Assembly (NCBI RefSeq): GCF_000384335.2
Contig: NZ_KQ031382.1
Coordinates: forward strand, 2,677,545-2,741,544
Reading direction: 5' to 3'
DNA length: 64,000 nucleotides
Source: Hyphomicrobium sp. 99
GTDB lineage: Bacteria; Pseudomonadota; Alphaproteobacteria; Rhizobiales; Hyphomicrobiaceae
Part shown: piece after piece, positions 1 through 7,987 of the stretch
Position numbering within the stretch: position 1 is the stretch's first letter
Layout of the letters: each line of letters opens with the position of its first letter
Notes under the pieces: model-generated
Database searches by the model: none
Seen by the model: the letters and a program-made list of their open reading frames with translations, nothing else
Told to the model about the DNA's origin: nothing
Translations under genes and position numbers: made by a program

Positions 1-2
1 GC

Positions 3-683
3 GATCCACTCTCGGTCGCATCGGCGAACTTCATCGCAACGGCGCTCCTCATCGCTCAGCGTCTTCCGAAATCGCTCCTCATCGATATGGGCTCGACGAC
101 GACAGACATCATCGCGTGCGACCGTCCTCTCGGCTTGACCGATGCCGAACGCCTGCAGACGGGCGAGCTTGTCTATACGGGGCTGACGCGAACAGCCGTT
201 GCATCGATCACAAACCGTGCGCCGCTGGCGGGTCAATGGCAAGGCCTTGCCCGCGATGGCTTCGCGACGATGGCCGATGTGCGACGCATACTCGGCGATC
301 TTCCCGATGACGTCGATCAGCATCCAACGGCGGATGGACGGGGCAAATCACAAGAAGAAAGTCTCATCCGCTTCGCACGCGGCTTTGGGCGCGACGCGGA
401 AATGCGCCACCTGCCGGCGTGGCAGGTTTCTGCCGAATACGTTTCCGAACGGCAGCTGCGATCAATCCACGACGGCGTGCTGCAAGTTCTGTCACGCCCG
501 GCAGAAGCGGTGAACTCCATTGTGCTCGCCGGTATCGGCGCTTCTCATGCGGAAAAAATTGCGGTCCGGCTCGGAATTCCGGCATTCGCATTCGGCACCC
601 TCATCGATGCCGAAGATGATCAGCGGCTCTGGGCGACGCGATGCGCGCCGGCCGTCGCCGTGGCGCTCCTGCAGCACAAATAA
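3..683 (+). CDS. H4MPT-linked C1-transfer pathway protein, hydantoinase/oxoprolinase-like (5' truncated by window)
   Basis: The reading frame is open from base 3 with no stop, so the gene starts before the window; the ATG at 87 is internal. Just before and after it the protein reads LLIDMGSTTTDII, the phosphate-binding motif of the ASKHA/hydantoinase-A fold. About 227 C-terminal residues are visible, ending in a glycine-rich segment (VLAGIGASHAEKIA) typical of this fold. Proteins of this family sit with tetrahydromethanopterin-dependent formaldehyde oxidation genes in methylotrophs; their reaction is not established. The context fits, since furan- and pterin-cofactor genes follow on the other strand. 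A strong hairpin terminator lies directly after the stop. Confidence 0.75.
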   Translation, partial: DPLSVASANFIATALLIAQRLPKSLLIDMGSTTTDIIACDRPLGLTDAERLQTGELVYTGLTRTAVASITNRAPLAGQWQGLARDGFATMADVRRILGDLPDDVDQHPTADGRGKSQEESLIRFARGFGRDAEMRHLPAWQVSAEYVSERQLRSIHDGVLQVLSRPAEAVNSIVLAGIGASHAEKIAVRLGIPAFAFGTLIDAEDDQRLWATRCAPAVAVALLQHK

Positions 684-684
684 A

Positions 685-715
685 TTCGGCCGCAACGGAA
701 ACCGTCGCGGCCGAA
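685..715. terminator. Bidirectional hairpin terminator between convergent genes
   Basis: A perfect 9-bp stem, TTCGGCCGC paired with GCGGCCGAA, flanks a 13-base loop that has its own ACGG/CCGT pairing. It is followed by AAAAAC on the plus strand and, read on the minus strand, by TTTATTTG. It lies between the convergent ends of the C1-pathway gene and the small exported protein. Confidence 0.7.
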
Positions 716-737
716 AAAACTATCGGTGGCGAATAAC

Positions 738-1019
738 TCAGCCGCGTTCGCGACGAAGCCGCACGAGGTCGAACGAACCGCTTTCAATTTCGAGATCGTA
801 AACGTGACCGTTCGCGCGCTTGGCGTTGTCGACCTGCCAATACCCGTGCGACCAACGGATGTTGCGCCATTCGACGAAGCCCATGTGCTGCAGTCTCTCT
901 GCAACGACGGCCGGATCTTCATGGGCATCGTCGCGGCCTGCGCTTGCAGGGACTGCCGTGGCGAGGCCAAGGAGTGCCACAGCCGAAGCGAGCCGTAGGA
1001 TACGGGAGACGTCAATCAT
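738..1019 (-). CDS. Small exported PepSY-like hypothetical protein
   Basis: About 93 residues. I place the start at the ATG at 1019 because AGAAGG lies at the right distance upstream, whereas earlier in-frame starts have no ribosome-binding site. Residues 1-27 form a signal peptide (ILRLASAVALLGLATAVPASA). The mature part (AERLQHMGFVEWRNIRW, then a YDLEIESGSFDLVRLRR ending) resembles the alpha-beta PepSY fold seen in short periplasmic proteins, but it is too short for a firm family call. No function can be assigned. Confidence 0.6.
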   Translation of the reverse strand: MIDVSRILRLASAVALLGLATAVPASAGRDDAHEDPAVVAERLQHMGFVEWRNIRWSHGYWQVDNAKRANGHVYDLEIESGSFDLVRLRRERG

Positions 1020-1155
1020 CGAGTTCTGCCTTCTTGTCATGAATTCACTCTGGGGGTGCCGAGCATCAAACATATGAAGCCCGGATCGGTTCCCTCTACA
1101 CGCATTCCATGGCAGTGAGCAACAAATGAGGCGATGGAGTAAAAACGTAGCGAGC

Positions 1156-2340
1156 TTACCCAACATCCTTGAGTTGTGACTCGAGATGATGTGTCGAAAA
1201 ACCGCTAGTATTTTTCAATGCTTGATACTGCTCACGTGCCGTCACGCGATCGACGTGCGAAGATTTCACCGCCGCAATCAGAATGTTTTTGGACGTGTGT
1301 TCAGTTGAAACGAACTCAATCATCTTCACTTTGTAGCCCGAAGCTTCGAGCAGCAAAGCACGCGCCGCATCTGTGATGAGATCCGCCTGACGTTGCTTCA
1401 GAAGCGGATATTTGATGAGCCCTTGTAAGCCCTCGCCCGTATCTTTGATCTGCGGCGCGATTTCATGCTGGCAACAGGGCGCCGATAGAATGAGCGACGC
1501 ATCACCGCGCACACCGAGCGCCATCGCGTCGTCCGTCGCCGTATCGCAGGCGTGAAGCGCGATGATGATGTCCACGTGAGGCGGCGATGACCGCGATGCT
1601 TCTTCAGCAACGAACGACAATCCATCGAAGCGTAAATCGCGCGCCAGCCGATTGCAGAAATCGACGAGATCGCCGCGCATCTCAATTCCCGCCATATGGC
1701 AACGGCGGCCGAGTTGCGTCGTCAGATGATCATAAAATGCAAACGTGAGATATCCTTTGCCCGAACCGATATCGATAACGGTCAGCGCCGCATCTTTTTT
1801 TAGATCGCTGTCCTTGATCAAATCGTCGGCGATCTCGATGAAGCGGCAGATCTGGCGATATTTGCCCTGCATCGACGGCTTGATACGACCTTCCGCGTCA
1901 GCAACCTGCAACGCTTTGAGATACGGCCTGTCCGGCGGAACGAGATACGCCTTCTTGCGATCGTGCGCTTCTGGTTCCGACGTTTTCAACGTCGCCTTGC
2001 CGATCGCCAAATGCGGTACGCCCTTGCGGCTGTAATCGAGGCGAACGTCCCGCGTCGTCGAAAAGAGCGTCGCGCTCATGTACGTTTCACCGATCGACGA
2101 ACCGATCGCGCTCAAGCCTTCCTCGATCTTGTAAGTCTTCGTCTCGTCCTTCCGCGGAAAGCTCGTGACGACTTTCAGATGCGGCACATCCTTAAGCAAC
2201 ACGAGGGTCACAACCGCTTTCGACGCTTCGCCTTTCCCGCGAAACTTTCCGAGCGCGAGCTTGGCGAACGAACCGTCGTCGAGCGCGGCCGAAAACGCCG
2301 CCATGAATGCGTGCTTAGCGTCGCCGCCGTCAGACTTCAT
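1156..2340 (-). CDS. Class I SAM-dependent methyltransferase, Methyltransf_32/GSTCD type
   Basis: 394 residues from the ATG at 2340, which overlaps the stop of the preceding DUF447 gene in an ATGA arrangement; an upstream in-frame start at 2403 would run far into that gene and is unlikely. The C-terminal half has the SAM-binding motif VIDIGSGKGYLTF, then an LHACDTATDDA segment and the SAPCCQHE signature of this methyltransferase group. The N-terminal half is a family-specific extension. The substrate is unknown. It is the last gene of the long cofactor/ABC operon, so translational coupling is likely, but this does not prove a cofactor role. Confidence 0.75.
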   Translation of the reverse strand: MKSDGGDAKHAFMAAFSAALDDGSFAKLALGKFRGKGEASKAVVTLVLLKDVPHLKVVTSFPRKDETKTYKIEEGLSAIGSSIGETYMSATLFSTTRDVRLDYSRKGVPHLAIGKATLKTSEPEAHDRKKAYLVPPDRPYLKALQVADAEGRIKPSMQGKYRQICRFIEIADDLIKDSDLKKDAALTVIDIGSGKGYLTFAFYDHLTTQLGRRCHMAGIEMRGDLVDFCNRLARDLRFDGLSFVAEEASRSSPPHVDIIIALHACDTATDDAMALGVRGDASLILSAPCCQHEIAPQIKDTGEGLQGLIKYPLLKQRQADLITDAARALLLEASGYKVKMIEFVSTEHTSKNILIAAVKSSHVDRVTAREQYQALKNTSGFSTHHLESQLKDVG

Positions 2341-2918
2341 GAGGTCGTCTGATCGAAGCGCGCCTGACGCCACGCCGAGATTTTTTCCATCAGCCATTCC
2401 CATGCCTCTTCTTCGCGCGGGCCGGCGGTTTTCGAAATTGCGATTTCGAGATACTTCAATTCGCTCTCGACCTTCTCAGGCGGCAGCATGTTGAGGCGCG
2501 TCGTCAGAACGGCAAGCTCAATGACCGCGGCTTGCGCACGATTGAAGCCCTGCCATGCCTTGTGCATGACTTCATCTACGATTGAGCAATAAAAACGCGG
2601 CCGCTGCTCGTCCTCGACGATCTTGTCGACCGTCAACTCCCAATGCGACACGCAATCGGCGAGCCTTTCGCCCTTGATGCTCCGCGTCGGCGCCAACGGC
2701 CAAATTTTCCGTCCCGTCACGGCGCCTGCAAACACGCGGACATCATCCGTATGGCTCGCGGCGGCAACCGGATTGGCGCGCAGATTTTCGAGCGTCGTCG
2801 AAGGCCGGAACGGAGCAATGATCCAATGCGCGCCGTCATTGATGAGACCGAGAGGCGCAATGTGCGCTTCACCTGCGCTATTGAAGGTCGTTACGATTGT
2901 TTCGACGATACGCGGCAT
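2337..2918 (-). CDS. DUF447-family protein, probable flavin-binding, H4MPT-gene associated
   Basis: 193 residues from the ATG at 2918, which shares its A with the preceding stop (TGATG). The opening MPRIVETIVTTF and the following HIAPLGLINDG, then APFRPSTTLENLR, are typical of DUF447, a split-barrel family related to flavin-reductase-like folds. In methylotrophs and methanogens DUF447 genes travel with tetrahydromethanopterin and methanofuran biosynthesis genes. The step it catalyses is not known to me. Here it is coupled both to the kinase-like gene upstream and to the methyltransferase downstream. Confidence 0.75.
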   Translation of the reverse strand: MPRIVETIVTTFNSAGEAHIAPLGLINDGAHWIIAPFRPSTTLENLRANPVAAASHTDDVRVFAGAVTGRKIWPLAPTRSIKGERLADCVSHWELTVDKIVEDEQRPRFYCSIVDEVMHKAWQGFNRAQAAVIELAVLTTRLNMLPPEKVESELKYLEIAISKTAGPREEEAWEWLMEKISAWRQARFDQTTS

Positions 2919-3532
2919 CACGCGCCTCCTCCGCCAGCCAGAAGTGCGGCGAGCGCCGCATCGTCTGCCGGTCCGAAGATGGACCACGAAACTCCCGACC
3001 GCGCAACGATCTCTGGAAAAAGAATATCGACCACACCTTGCCGCGCCAATTCTTCAGCCGAAACATCTTTCGCGACGCCGACGGACTTCAGAAGAATGAG
3101 ACGCGCGTCCACGAGTTCCGCGAGACGCGCTGACAGACTGTCCGACGTAGCCGACCAGCTGGTTGCGATCGTCTCATCGTCGCCGATCATGCGAAGCGGC
3201 GCCCAGACGGGAATCTGTCCATCCATGATACAGTCGGACATTTCGTCGATGGTTTGCGCGACTTTCAACCCCGGCCGTTGAGCGACCATCCATTCAGCCA
3301 TCTGCTCCATCGCGAGCATGGCGAGCCGATGCGCCACCGCATCGTCGAAGCTCATCTCACGCTGCAAGCTGCGCACAGCGTCGGCAAACGGACCGCCGCC
3401 CGGCACGATGACGATCGGAACCTGCGCCGCGCTGAGCATCTCCAGCACGCCACCGAGACGTCCGGTCTCAGAAAGGCTTCCGCCGACTTTAATGACGAGC
3501 GGGCGAACCCCACTCAGGCGGAGCTCAGCCAC
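2918..3532 (-). CDS. Amino acid kinase-fold protein, MfnE-like (methylofuran biosynthesis)
   Basis: About 204 residues if the GTG at 3532 is used, which overlaps the aldolase stop by only 8 bases; the first in-frame start (3586) would give 222 residues and a 62-base overlap. The N-terminus LVIKVGGSLSE and the following VIVPGGGPFADAVR are the nucleotide and phosphate loops of the aspartokinase/uridylate kinase fold. In methanogens a kinase of this fold, MfnE, phosphorylates the aminomethylfuran intermediate. Its position next to an MfnB-like gene suggests the same role in bacterial methylofuran synthesis; this is inference. Confidence 0.7.
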   Translation of the reverse strand: MAELRLSGVRPLVIKVGGSLSETGRLGGVLEMLSAAQVPIVIVPGGGPFADAVRSLQREMSFDDAVAHRLAMLAMEQMAEWMVAQRPGLKVAQTIDEMSDCIMDGQIPVWAPLRMIGDDETIATSWSATSDSLSARLAELVDARLILLKSVGVAKDVSAEELARQGVVDILFPEIVARSGVSWSIFGPADDAALAALLAGGGGA

Positions 3533-3959
3533 GTCCAAACTCGCGTGCCGCAGCTTTCGTGGGAGGACGAATGATCTCGACGCCACGCAGCGGGCCGCGT
3601 TCCAGCTTTTCGAGCATCACGCGAACGGCCGCAATACGTTTGTCGGCAAGCACCTGCGCGGCGATTTTCTCCGCGAACGTCTCGACGAGTTTGATGTGCC
3701 CGCCGCGCGCCAGCGCGACGATGATATCAATGATGTCGGCGTAGGACGGAACTTCCGCCATTTCGTCTTCGACGCTGAACACGTCCTTCTGCAATCGCGC
3801 TTCGACGGTGAAGCGGACTTTCTGCGTAACGCCTTGCTCTTCCGCGTAGACGCCGACGTTGCAATCGACGATGAAGTCGCGAACGAAGATGGAATCCGCA
3901 AGCTCACGTGCTTCAGGCTTTATCTCATCGGCCTTTACAGGCTTCTTCTTGTCATTCAT
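3525..3959 (-). CDS. folB: Dihydroneopterin aldolase (FolB family), probably for methanopterin
   Basis: 144 residues. It contains DSIFVRDFIVDCNVGVYAEEQGVTQKVRF, the usual opening of FolB enzymes, and later ETFAEKIAAQVL with the conserved Glu. FolB splits the side chain of dihydroneopterin in pterin synthesis. An N-terminal extension of about 20 residues rich in Lys and Glu precedes the domain. Its ATG overlaps the stop of the MfnB-like gene (ATGA). Being inside this cluster it may serve tetrahydromethanopterin rather than folate; the sequence alone cannot separate these. Confidence 0.8.
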   Translation of the reverse strand: MNDKKKPVKADEIKPEARELADSIFVRDFIVDCNVGVYAEEQGVTQKVRFTVEARLQKDVFSVEDEMAEVPSYADIIDIIVALARGGHIKLVETFAEKIAAQVLADKRIAAVRVMLEKLERGPLRGVEIIRPPTKAAAREFGRG

Positions 3960-4693
3960 GCGACTGACGTCTCCGGCGCTACGTTTAGCTGTCTAGCGTT
4001 ATCGATTGCGCGACGAACCGCAATCACGCGATCGGCTTCAATGGCGCCTTTGCGGCCAGCCAAGCAAAGCGCTCCGCGAAATCCCAACATATCGGGTTCG
4101 AGCGATGCAAGAACAGCGATGTCGCTTTCCTTGAGCGATCCCGCGAGCCCCGTGAAGAGATCATGCGCACGCGCCGCGAGGATGAATTCCGTCAATCGCC
4201 GAAGGGGAAGGACCGCGGTCAAGCTGCCGGCGCCTTTGTCGGCCGTGTCCAGCATCACCCCGGAGAAGCCAGCGTCGCGAAGCGCCGGCAGAACAGCAAA
4301 GTCCGGAGCGCGGTCCGCCATCAGAACGGCGAAGAGTTTCGTCGAACTGGAACGCACGTTGCCGAGCGCCGCGATCGCCGCGCGCGGATCATCCTCGCCG
4401 AAGAATCCGATCTTTACGACGTCCACGCCCGTTTCGCTCATCGCGATCGCCGCTGCACGCATGACCTCGGGATCGGAAGGCAAATCGCCGACCGTCGCAC
4501 TGACGGATGCGCGCCCGTTGACGCGGCTAACGATGTCCCGAACCGTCAGCAAAGGCAGCGCACCGAGTGCACCCGATGCGGGATCCTTGCAGTCGATGAT
4601 ATCGGCCCCGCCCTGAAGCGCGATCTCTGCCTCGTTCGCGTTCGTAACGCTGGCGAGAAAGGCGGGCTTGCCTCGTCTCAAACCTTCAATCAT
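3956..4693 (-). CDS. mfnB: (5-formylfuran-3-yl)methyl phosphate synthase-like protein (MfnB/DUF556)
   Basis: 245 residues from the ATG at 4693, 34 bases after the ABC ATPase stop. The TIM-barrel protein has the family landmarks FLASVTNANEAEIAL, then IIDCKDPASGALGAL with its lysine, then VDVVKIGFFGE with a second lysine, and LDTADKGAGSL. In methanogens MfnB condenses two triose-phosphate units to the furan precursor through a lysine Schiff base. In methylotrophs the homologue is expected to start methylofuran synthesis. All key motifs look intact. It opens the cofactor block downstream of the ABC transporter genes. Confidence 0.8.
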   Translation of the reverse strand: MIEGLRRGKPAFLASVTNANEAEIALQGGADIIDCKDPASGALGALPLLTVRDIVSRVNGRASVSATVGDLPSDPEVMRAAAIAMSETGVDVVKIGFFGEDDPRAAIAALGNVRSSSTKLFAVLMADRAPDFAVLPALRDAGFSGVMLDTADKGAGSLTAVLPLRRLTEFILAARAHDLFTGLAGSLKESDIAVLASLEPDMLGFRGALCLAGRKGAIEADRVIAVRRAIDNARQLNVAPETSVA

Positions 4694-4727
4694 TCCATCA
4701 TTCCGAGATTGATCCGCCTCGGCCGCT

Positions 4728-5468
4728 CTAAGCGGCGAAAATGCGATTCTGCTCCTGAAGCACGGCAGCACGATCATGGCGCTGCGCCTCGGTCAAGTCG
4801 ATGCTCACATCCTGGACGACACTCGCCTTTCCGGGCGCCAAGCGCAAGATGCGCGTTCCGAGCTGAATTGCCTCGGTCCGGTCATGGGTAACGAAGATCA
4901 CCGTCGTCGGCTGGCTGTGCCAGAGCTCCATCAGGAGGTCCCGCAGGCTCGCCGCGGTTTGCTCGTCAAGCGACACGAATGGCTCGTCCATGAGCAGGAT
5001 TTCAGGCTCCAGAATGAAGCCTCGGGCCAGTGCCGCACGGCGCTGCATACCGAGCGACAACCGCTCCGGATAGGCGTTCATTGCCTGCCCCAACCCGACC
5101 CGCTCCAGCATCCCGGCAATTCGCGATTGCCTCGGATCGCCATCGGGAAGCGCGAGCGCGATATTTTCGTAAACCGTTCGCCACGGCAAAAGGCGCGGCG
5201 TCTGAAAGATGAACGCTAAGCGGTCCGCCGCAGGCCCGAGATCGATGCTGCCGTCGTAATCTCTATCGAGCCCCGCGATGATGTTGAGCAACGTCGATTT
5301 CCCGCATCCCGAAGGCCCGGTGATGACGAGAAACGAACGCGGCGCGACGTCGAACGAAATGTCCTTCAGCACGAGCTGAGCTTCGCGGTCGCCGACCGGC
5401 GGAAAAACCTTGCGGCGGACCGAAACGCTGATCGGCCGCGCGCCGTTTGCCCCGTTCAACGACGCCAT
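4728..5468 (-). CDS. ABC transporter ATP-binding protein, SsuB/TauB type
   Basis: 246 residues from the ATG at 5468, overlapping the permease end by 13 bases. Walker A is GPSGCGKST (residues about 51-59), Walker B is ILLMDEPF, and the H-loop is FVTHDRTEA. The signature loop reads LSLGMQRR instead of the usual LSGGQ, a noticeable departure. The family energises uptake of sulfonates, nitrate, thiamine precursors and similar small anions. Substrate here is unknown. Its gene is transcriptionally linked to the furan/pterin cofactor genes downstream. Confidence 0.85.
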   Translation of the reverse strand: MASLNGANGARPISVSVRRKVFPPVGDREAQLVLKDISFDVAPRSFLVITGPSGCGKSTLLNIIAGLDRDYDGSIDLGPAADRLAFIFQTPRLLPWRTVYENIALALPDGDPRQSRIAGMLERVGLGQAMNAYPERLSLGMQRRAALARGFILEPEILLMDEPFVSLDEQTAASLRDLLMELWHSQPTTVIFVTHDRTEAIQLGTRILRLAPGKASVVQDVSIDLTEAQRHDRAAVLQEQNRIFAA

Positions 5469-6268
5469 GCATTCACCCGTGCCTGCAACGGTTGCAACAC
5501 CAGAAATTCGATCGCCTGCACGATCAGGATGAACGCCAGCGCGTACGCCAAGATCGTGCTCACATCGAACTCCTGAAAAGCAATGCTCAAGCGGTAGCCG
5601 ACGCCGCTCGATCGCCCGAAAGCTTCGACGACAAGGACGATCTTCCAGACGAGCGAAAGCCCAGAACGCGCCGCCGCCGCGAAAAACGGAGCGAGCTGAG
5701 GAAGGATCACGTGGCGAAGCGTCTTCCAATGTCCGAATTTGTAGATCTTCGCCATCTCGTCGAGATCTCTGGAAAGGCTGCGCGCGCCTTCCCGCATATT
5801 CACAGCGACATTCGGAATCTTGTTGAGCGCGACCGCGGTGATCGCCGCGATGTCCGTCAGGCCGAACCAGATGTAGCAAAGCGTGATCGTCACGAGCGCG
5901 GGCAAATTGAGAAAGAGGATCAGCCACGCGTCGAAAAATTTGTCCGCAGTCTTGAAGCGGCCCAGCGCCAATCCGATCGCCGTGCCGATGAACATCGAAA
6001 CGACGAACGCGACGGCCACGCGCAGAAGCGTGGCGGAAATATTCACCCAGAGATCGCCACTGGCGCTCTCCCGCCATAGAACGTCGAAAACCGCGATCGG
6101 CGTCGGCAAGTAGCGGTTTTGTGCGTAGACGGCGATGAGTTGCCAAAGAACGGCCAAAGCGAACAGCGAGCCCGCCATCCATGCGAGCCGCTCTAACGCA
6201 GCCGTAAAGCCCAGGGGCGCGGCGACTGGCTTAGGTGTGGAAAAGATTCTGGTCGAAATGGGTGCCAT
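5456..6268 (-). CDS. ABC transporter permease, SsuC/TauC type
   Basis: About 270 residues if the ATG at 6268 is used; a TTG at 6298 is the earlier alternative. Both overlap the end of the binding-protein gene. There are about six membrane segments, and the cytoplasmic EAA-type loop is visible around EMAKIYKFGHWKTLRHVILPQLAP. The opening resembles SsuC-family permeases (LFALAVLWQLIAVYAQNRYLPTP). It forms the channel for the adjoining ATPase and binding protein. Confidence 0.85.
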   Translation of the reverse strand: MAPISTRIFSTPKPVAAPLGFTAALERLAWMAGSLFALAVLWQLIAVYAQNRYLPTPIAVFDVLWRESASGDLWVNISATLLRVAVAFVVSMFIGTAIGLALGRFKTADKFFDAWLILFLNLPALVTITLCYIWFGLTDIAAITAVALNKIPNVAVNMREGARSLSRDLDEMAKIYKFGHWKTLRHVILPQLAPFFAAAARSGLSLVWKIVLVVEAFGRSSGVGYRLSIAFQEFDVSTILAYALAFILIVQAIEFLVLQPLQARVNAWRR

Positions 6269-7211
6269 CGCCAACGAGTTCCGTGTCGCCGAGTTCAATG
6301 AGAAGGTTTGTCAGCTTCTTTGCAGCCGCGGTTTCCGCCTCACCCCAAGCCCCCGTGATCCCGGATCTGTAGTAATTCCTGATCGCAACGAGTTCGGCAT
6401 CGGAAGCTGGTTTGATCAATGGCCGCAACCGCTGCCAGGCACCATCCGACGTCGCCAGCACGCGGTTGGCGTCGGCCACAGCCGCTAAGAGCTTATCGAC
6501 CGGAACGCCCTTATCGCGGACTTGCTTTTCCGACCATATGAACCCGACGAGCGGCGGCGTCGGGCTGACGTCGAGCCCCTTCACCACGTCCGCCATCGTG
6601 AGCAGTTGACGCGCGCCGCCAGCCTCGAGCCGCGCGGCATACGTCCAGAAGTTCAAAACCGCATCGAGCCGGCCGTTCCGGAACTCTTCCGTAACGAGCG
6701 GGGCCGCGCCGAACACGGGTTCGGCCATGTTGGCAATGTCTTTGCCAAGTGTCTTGCGCGAGTAGGCACGGAGCAGGATCCAGCTCTTGTCGATGCCCGT
6801 ACCGGCGACGCCGATTTTCTTTCCTTCGAGATCCGCCAGCGACTTGATCGGACTGTCCTTGGCAACCATCAAGCTGCCGAGCGCCGACGAATACGGAGCG
6901 AACTTCAAATCGTCGCCCTTCGCACGCTGCCGCAGCGCCCACGTCCAATCGCTGACGGTCACGTCCGCCGCGCGAGACAGAAGCGCGACCGGAGCCGCCT
7001 GATTGTTTGAAACCTCGACGACCTGCAAATCAAGATCGTGCTTCTTGTCGATGCCTTCCTGCCGGATCGTGTCGATCAGCCAGCTCACCGAACCGAATTT
7101 CACCGACGTCAGCCGTACCGGCACCGAAGCCATCGCCAAACGCGGCAACAGCATCGATGCCCCGAATGCGGCCCCCGCGGCCAGTACGCTGCGGCGTGAA
7201 TGCGTCGTCAT
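6231..7211 (-). CDS. ABC transporter substrate-binding protein, SsuA/NMT1 type, Tat signal
   Basis: 326 residues from the ATG at 7211, which overlaps the DUF3280 stop (ATGA). The N-terminus has a twin-arginine motif, SRRSVLAAG, followed by a hydrophobic stretch and a cleavage-like AMAS. The mature protein has the NMT1/SsuA pattern, with a DLEGKKIGVAGTG segment and FWTYAARLEAGG in the second lobe. A Tat signal suggests export folded, sometimes with a bound ligand. The ligand cannot be read from the sequence; the operon suggests something linked to C1 cofactors or metals. Confidence 0.8.
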   Translation of the reverse strand: MTTHSRRSVLAAGAAFGASMLLPRLAMASVPVRLTSVKFGSVSWLIDTIRQEGIDKKHDLDLQVVEVSNNQAAPVALLSRAADVTVSDWTWALRQRAKGDDLKFAPYSSALGSLMVAKDSPIKSLADLEGKKIGVAGTGIDKSWILLRAYSRKTLGKDIANMAEPVFGAAPLVTEEFRNGRLDAVLNFWTYAARLEAGGARQLLTMADVVKGLDVSPTPPLVGFIWSEKQVRDKGVPVDKLLAAVADANRVLATSDGAWQRLRPLIKPASDAELVAIRNYYRSGITGAWGEAETAAAKKLTNLLIELGDTELVGDGTHFDQNLFHT

Positions 7212-7723
7212 TTCGCTGGAGCCTCGACGTTGAACCTGTTTCTCCAAAGATAGCGAACTCCGTGCAGCCAAAGCTCGTCGGTATTCCCGTTGATCGCCGC
7301 CGACATCGTCTTCGTCAGCTCGCCGGTCTTGGTGTCTCGCGCAACGATTTGCAAACTGAGCAACGCATCCGAGACCTTATCGACGAAACCCGTGACGGCG
7401 ATATCGGCGCCGGCTTCCTTGGCGATCGGAACCTCGCACCCGTTGCACTCCTTGAACGGCGAAGCCTTCTCGATTTCCTGAGCATGGGGCCCGAGGTCGA
7501 TGACCGCGTATTTTCCATCCTTCGCCATTAACACTTTGAGTTCATCCACGACGAGCTTCAGCCGCCGCAGATCTTCAGGGTTAAACTGGGGAACGATCTC
7601 GCCGTCCTGCTGGGCATCGTGAATGTCGAAAGGAAAAACCGCCGCCTTGGTCGTCGCGGCATGCGCAGGGACAGCGATAAGTAACGGCGAGAGGAGGCAT
7701 AAGAACTTCTTAAACCAGGGCAT
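7208..7723 (-). CDS. Exported DUF3280-like protein, PQQ-system associated
   Basis: 171 residues with a clear signal peptide (FLCLLSPLLIAVPAHA). The mature part starts KAAVFPFDIHD and later has ADIAVTGFVDKVS and a CNGC pair, features of DUF2380/DUF3280 periplasmic proteins. To my knowledge such genes occur near PQQ-dependent dehydrogenase and lanthanide-uptake clusters. It is divergent from the Lut/Ped-like transporter and is the first gene of the minus-strand operon running to 1156. Function unknown. Confidence 0.65.
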   Translation of the reverse strand: MPWFKKFLCLLSPLLIAVPAHAATTKAAVFPFDIHDAQQDGEIVPQFNPEDLRRLKLVVDELKVLMAKDGKYAVIDLGPHAQEIEKASPFKECNGCEVPIAKEAGADIAVTGFVDKVSDALLSLQIVARDTKTGELTKTMSAAINGNTDELWLHGVRYLWRNRFNVEAPAK

Positions 7724-7894
7724 GGTCGGTCGTTTCCAAGTTTATTGAGCGAACTCAGACTTCAATTTGGATGGATGCGCCCGGCCGAAGCGCCAGACCT
7801 GTAGGTGCCCGCTTACCCCCAACAATTGCAAGAGGTTCTGGGCTCCTTTGCAGACCATTCCCGGTCACAAACGCGCGAGGCGGGAGCCGCCAGC

Positions 7895-7923
7895 TTGACA
7901 AGGCGGACGCCCACCCCCTTTTA
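7895..7923 (+). promoter_or_regulatory. Possible promoter for the Lut/Ped-like operon
   Basis: TTGACA at 7895-7900 is a perfect -35 element. The A/T-poor -10 region (CTTTTA at 7918-7923, 17-base spacing) matches weakly. A hairpin GGCGG-GAG-CCGCC lies just upstream at 7879-7891 and could be an operator. The 216-264 base divergent region also drives the DUF3280 gene. Confidence 0.3.
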
Positions 7924-7987
7924 GCAACACAGTAACACTTTGCGGTGTGCGGCTACCCCCGCTAACGGACCGATTGGAGTTGGATCA

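Noticed and set aside
3318..4616. A 432-codon plus-strand ORF opposite the aldolase, kinase and MfnB-like genes
   Set aside because: Antisense shadow in GC-rich DNA; composition rich in Arg and Ser without motifs.
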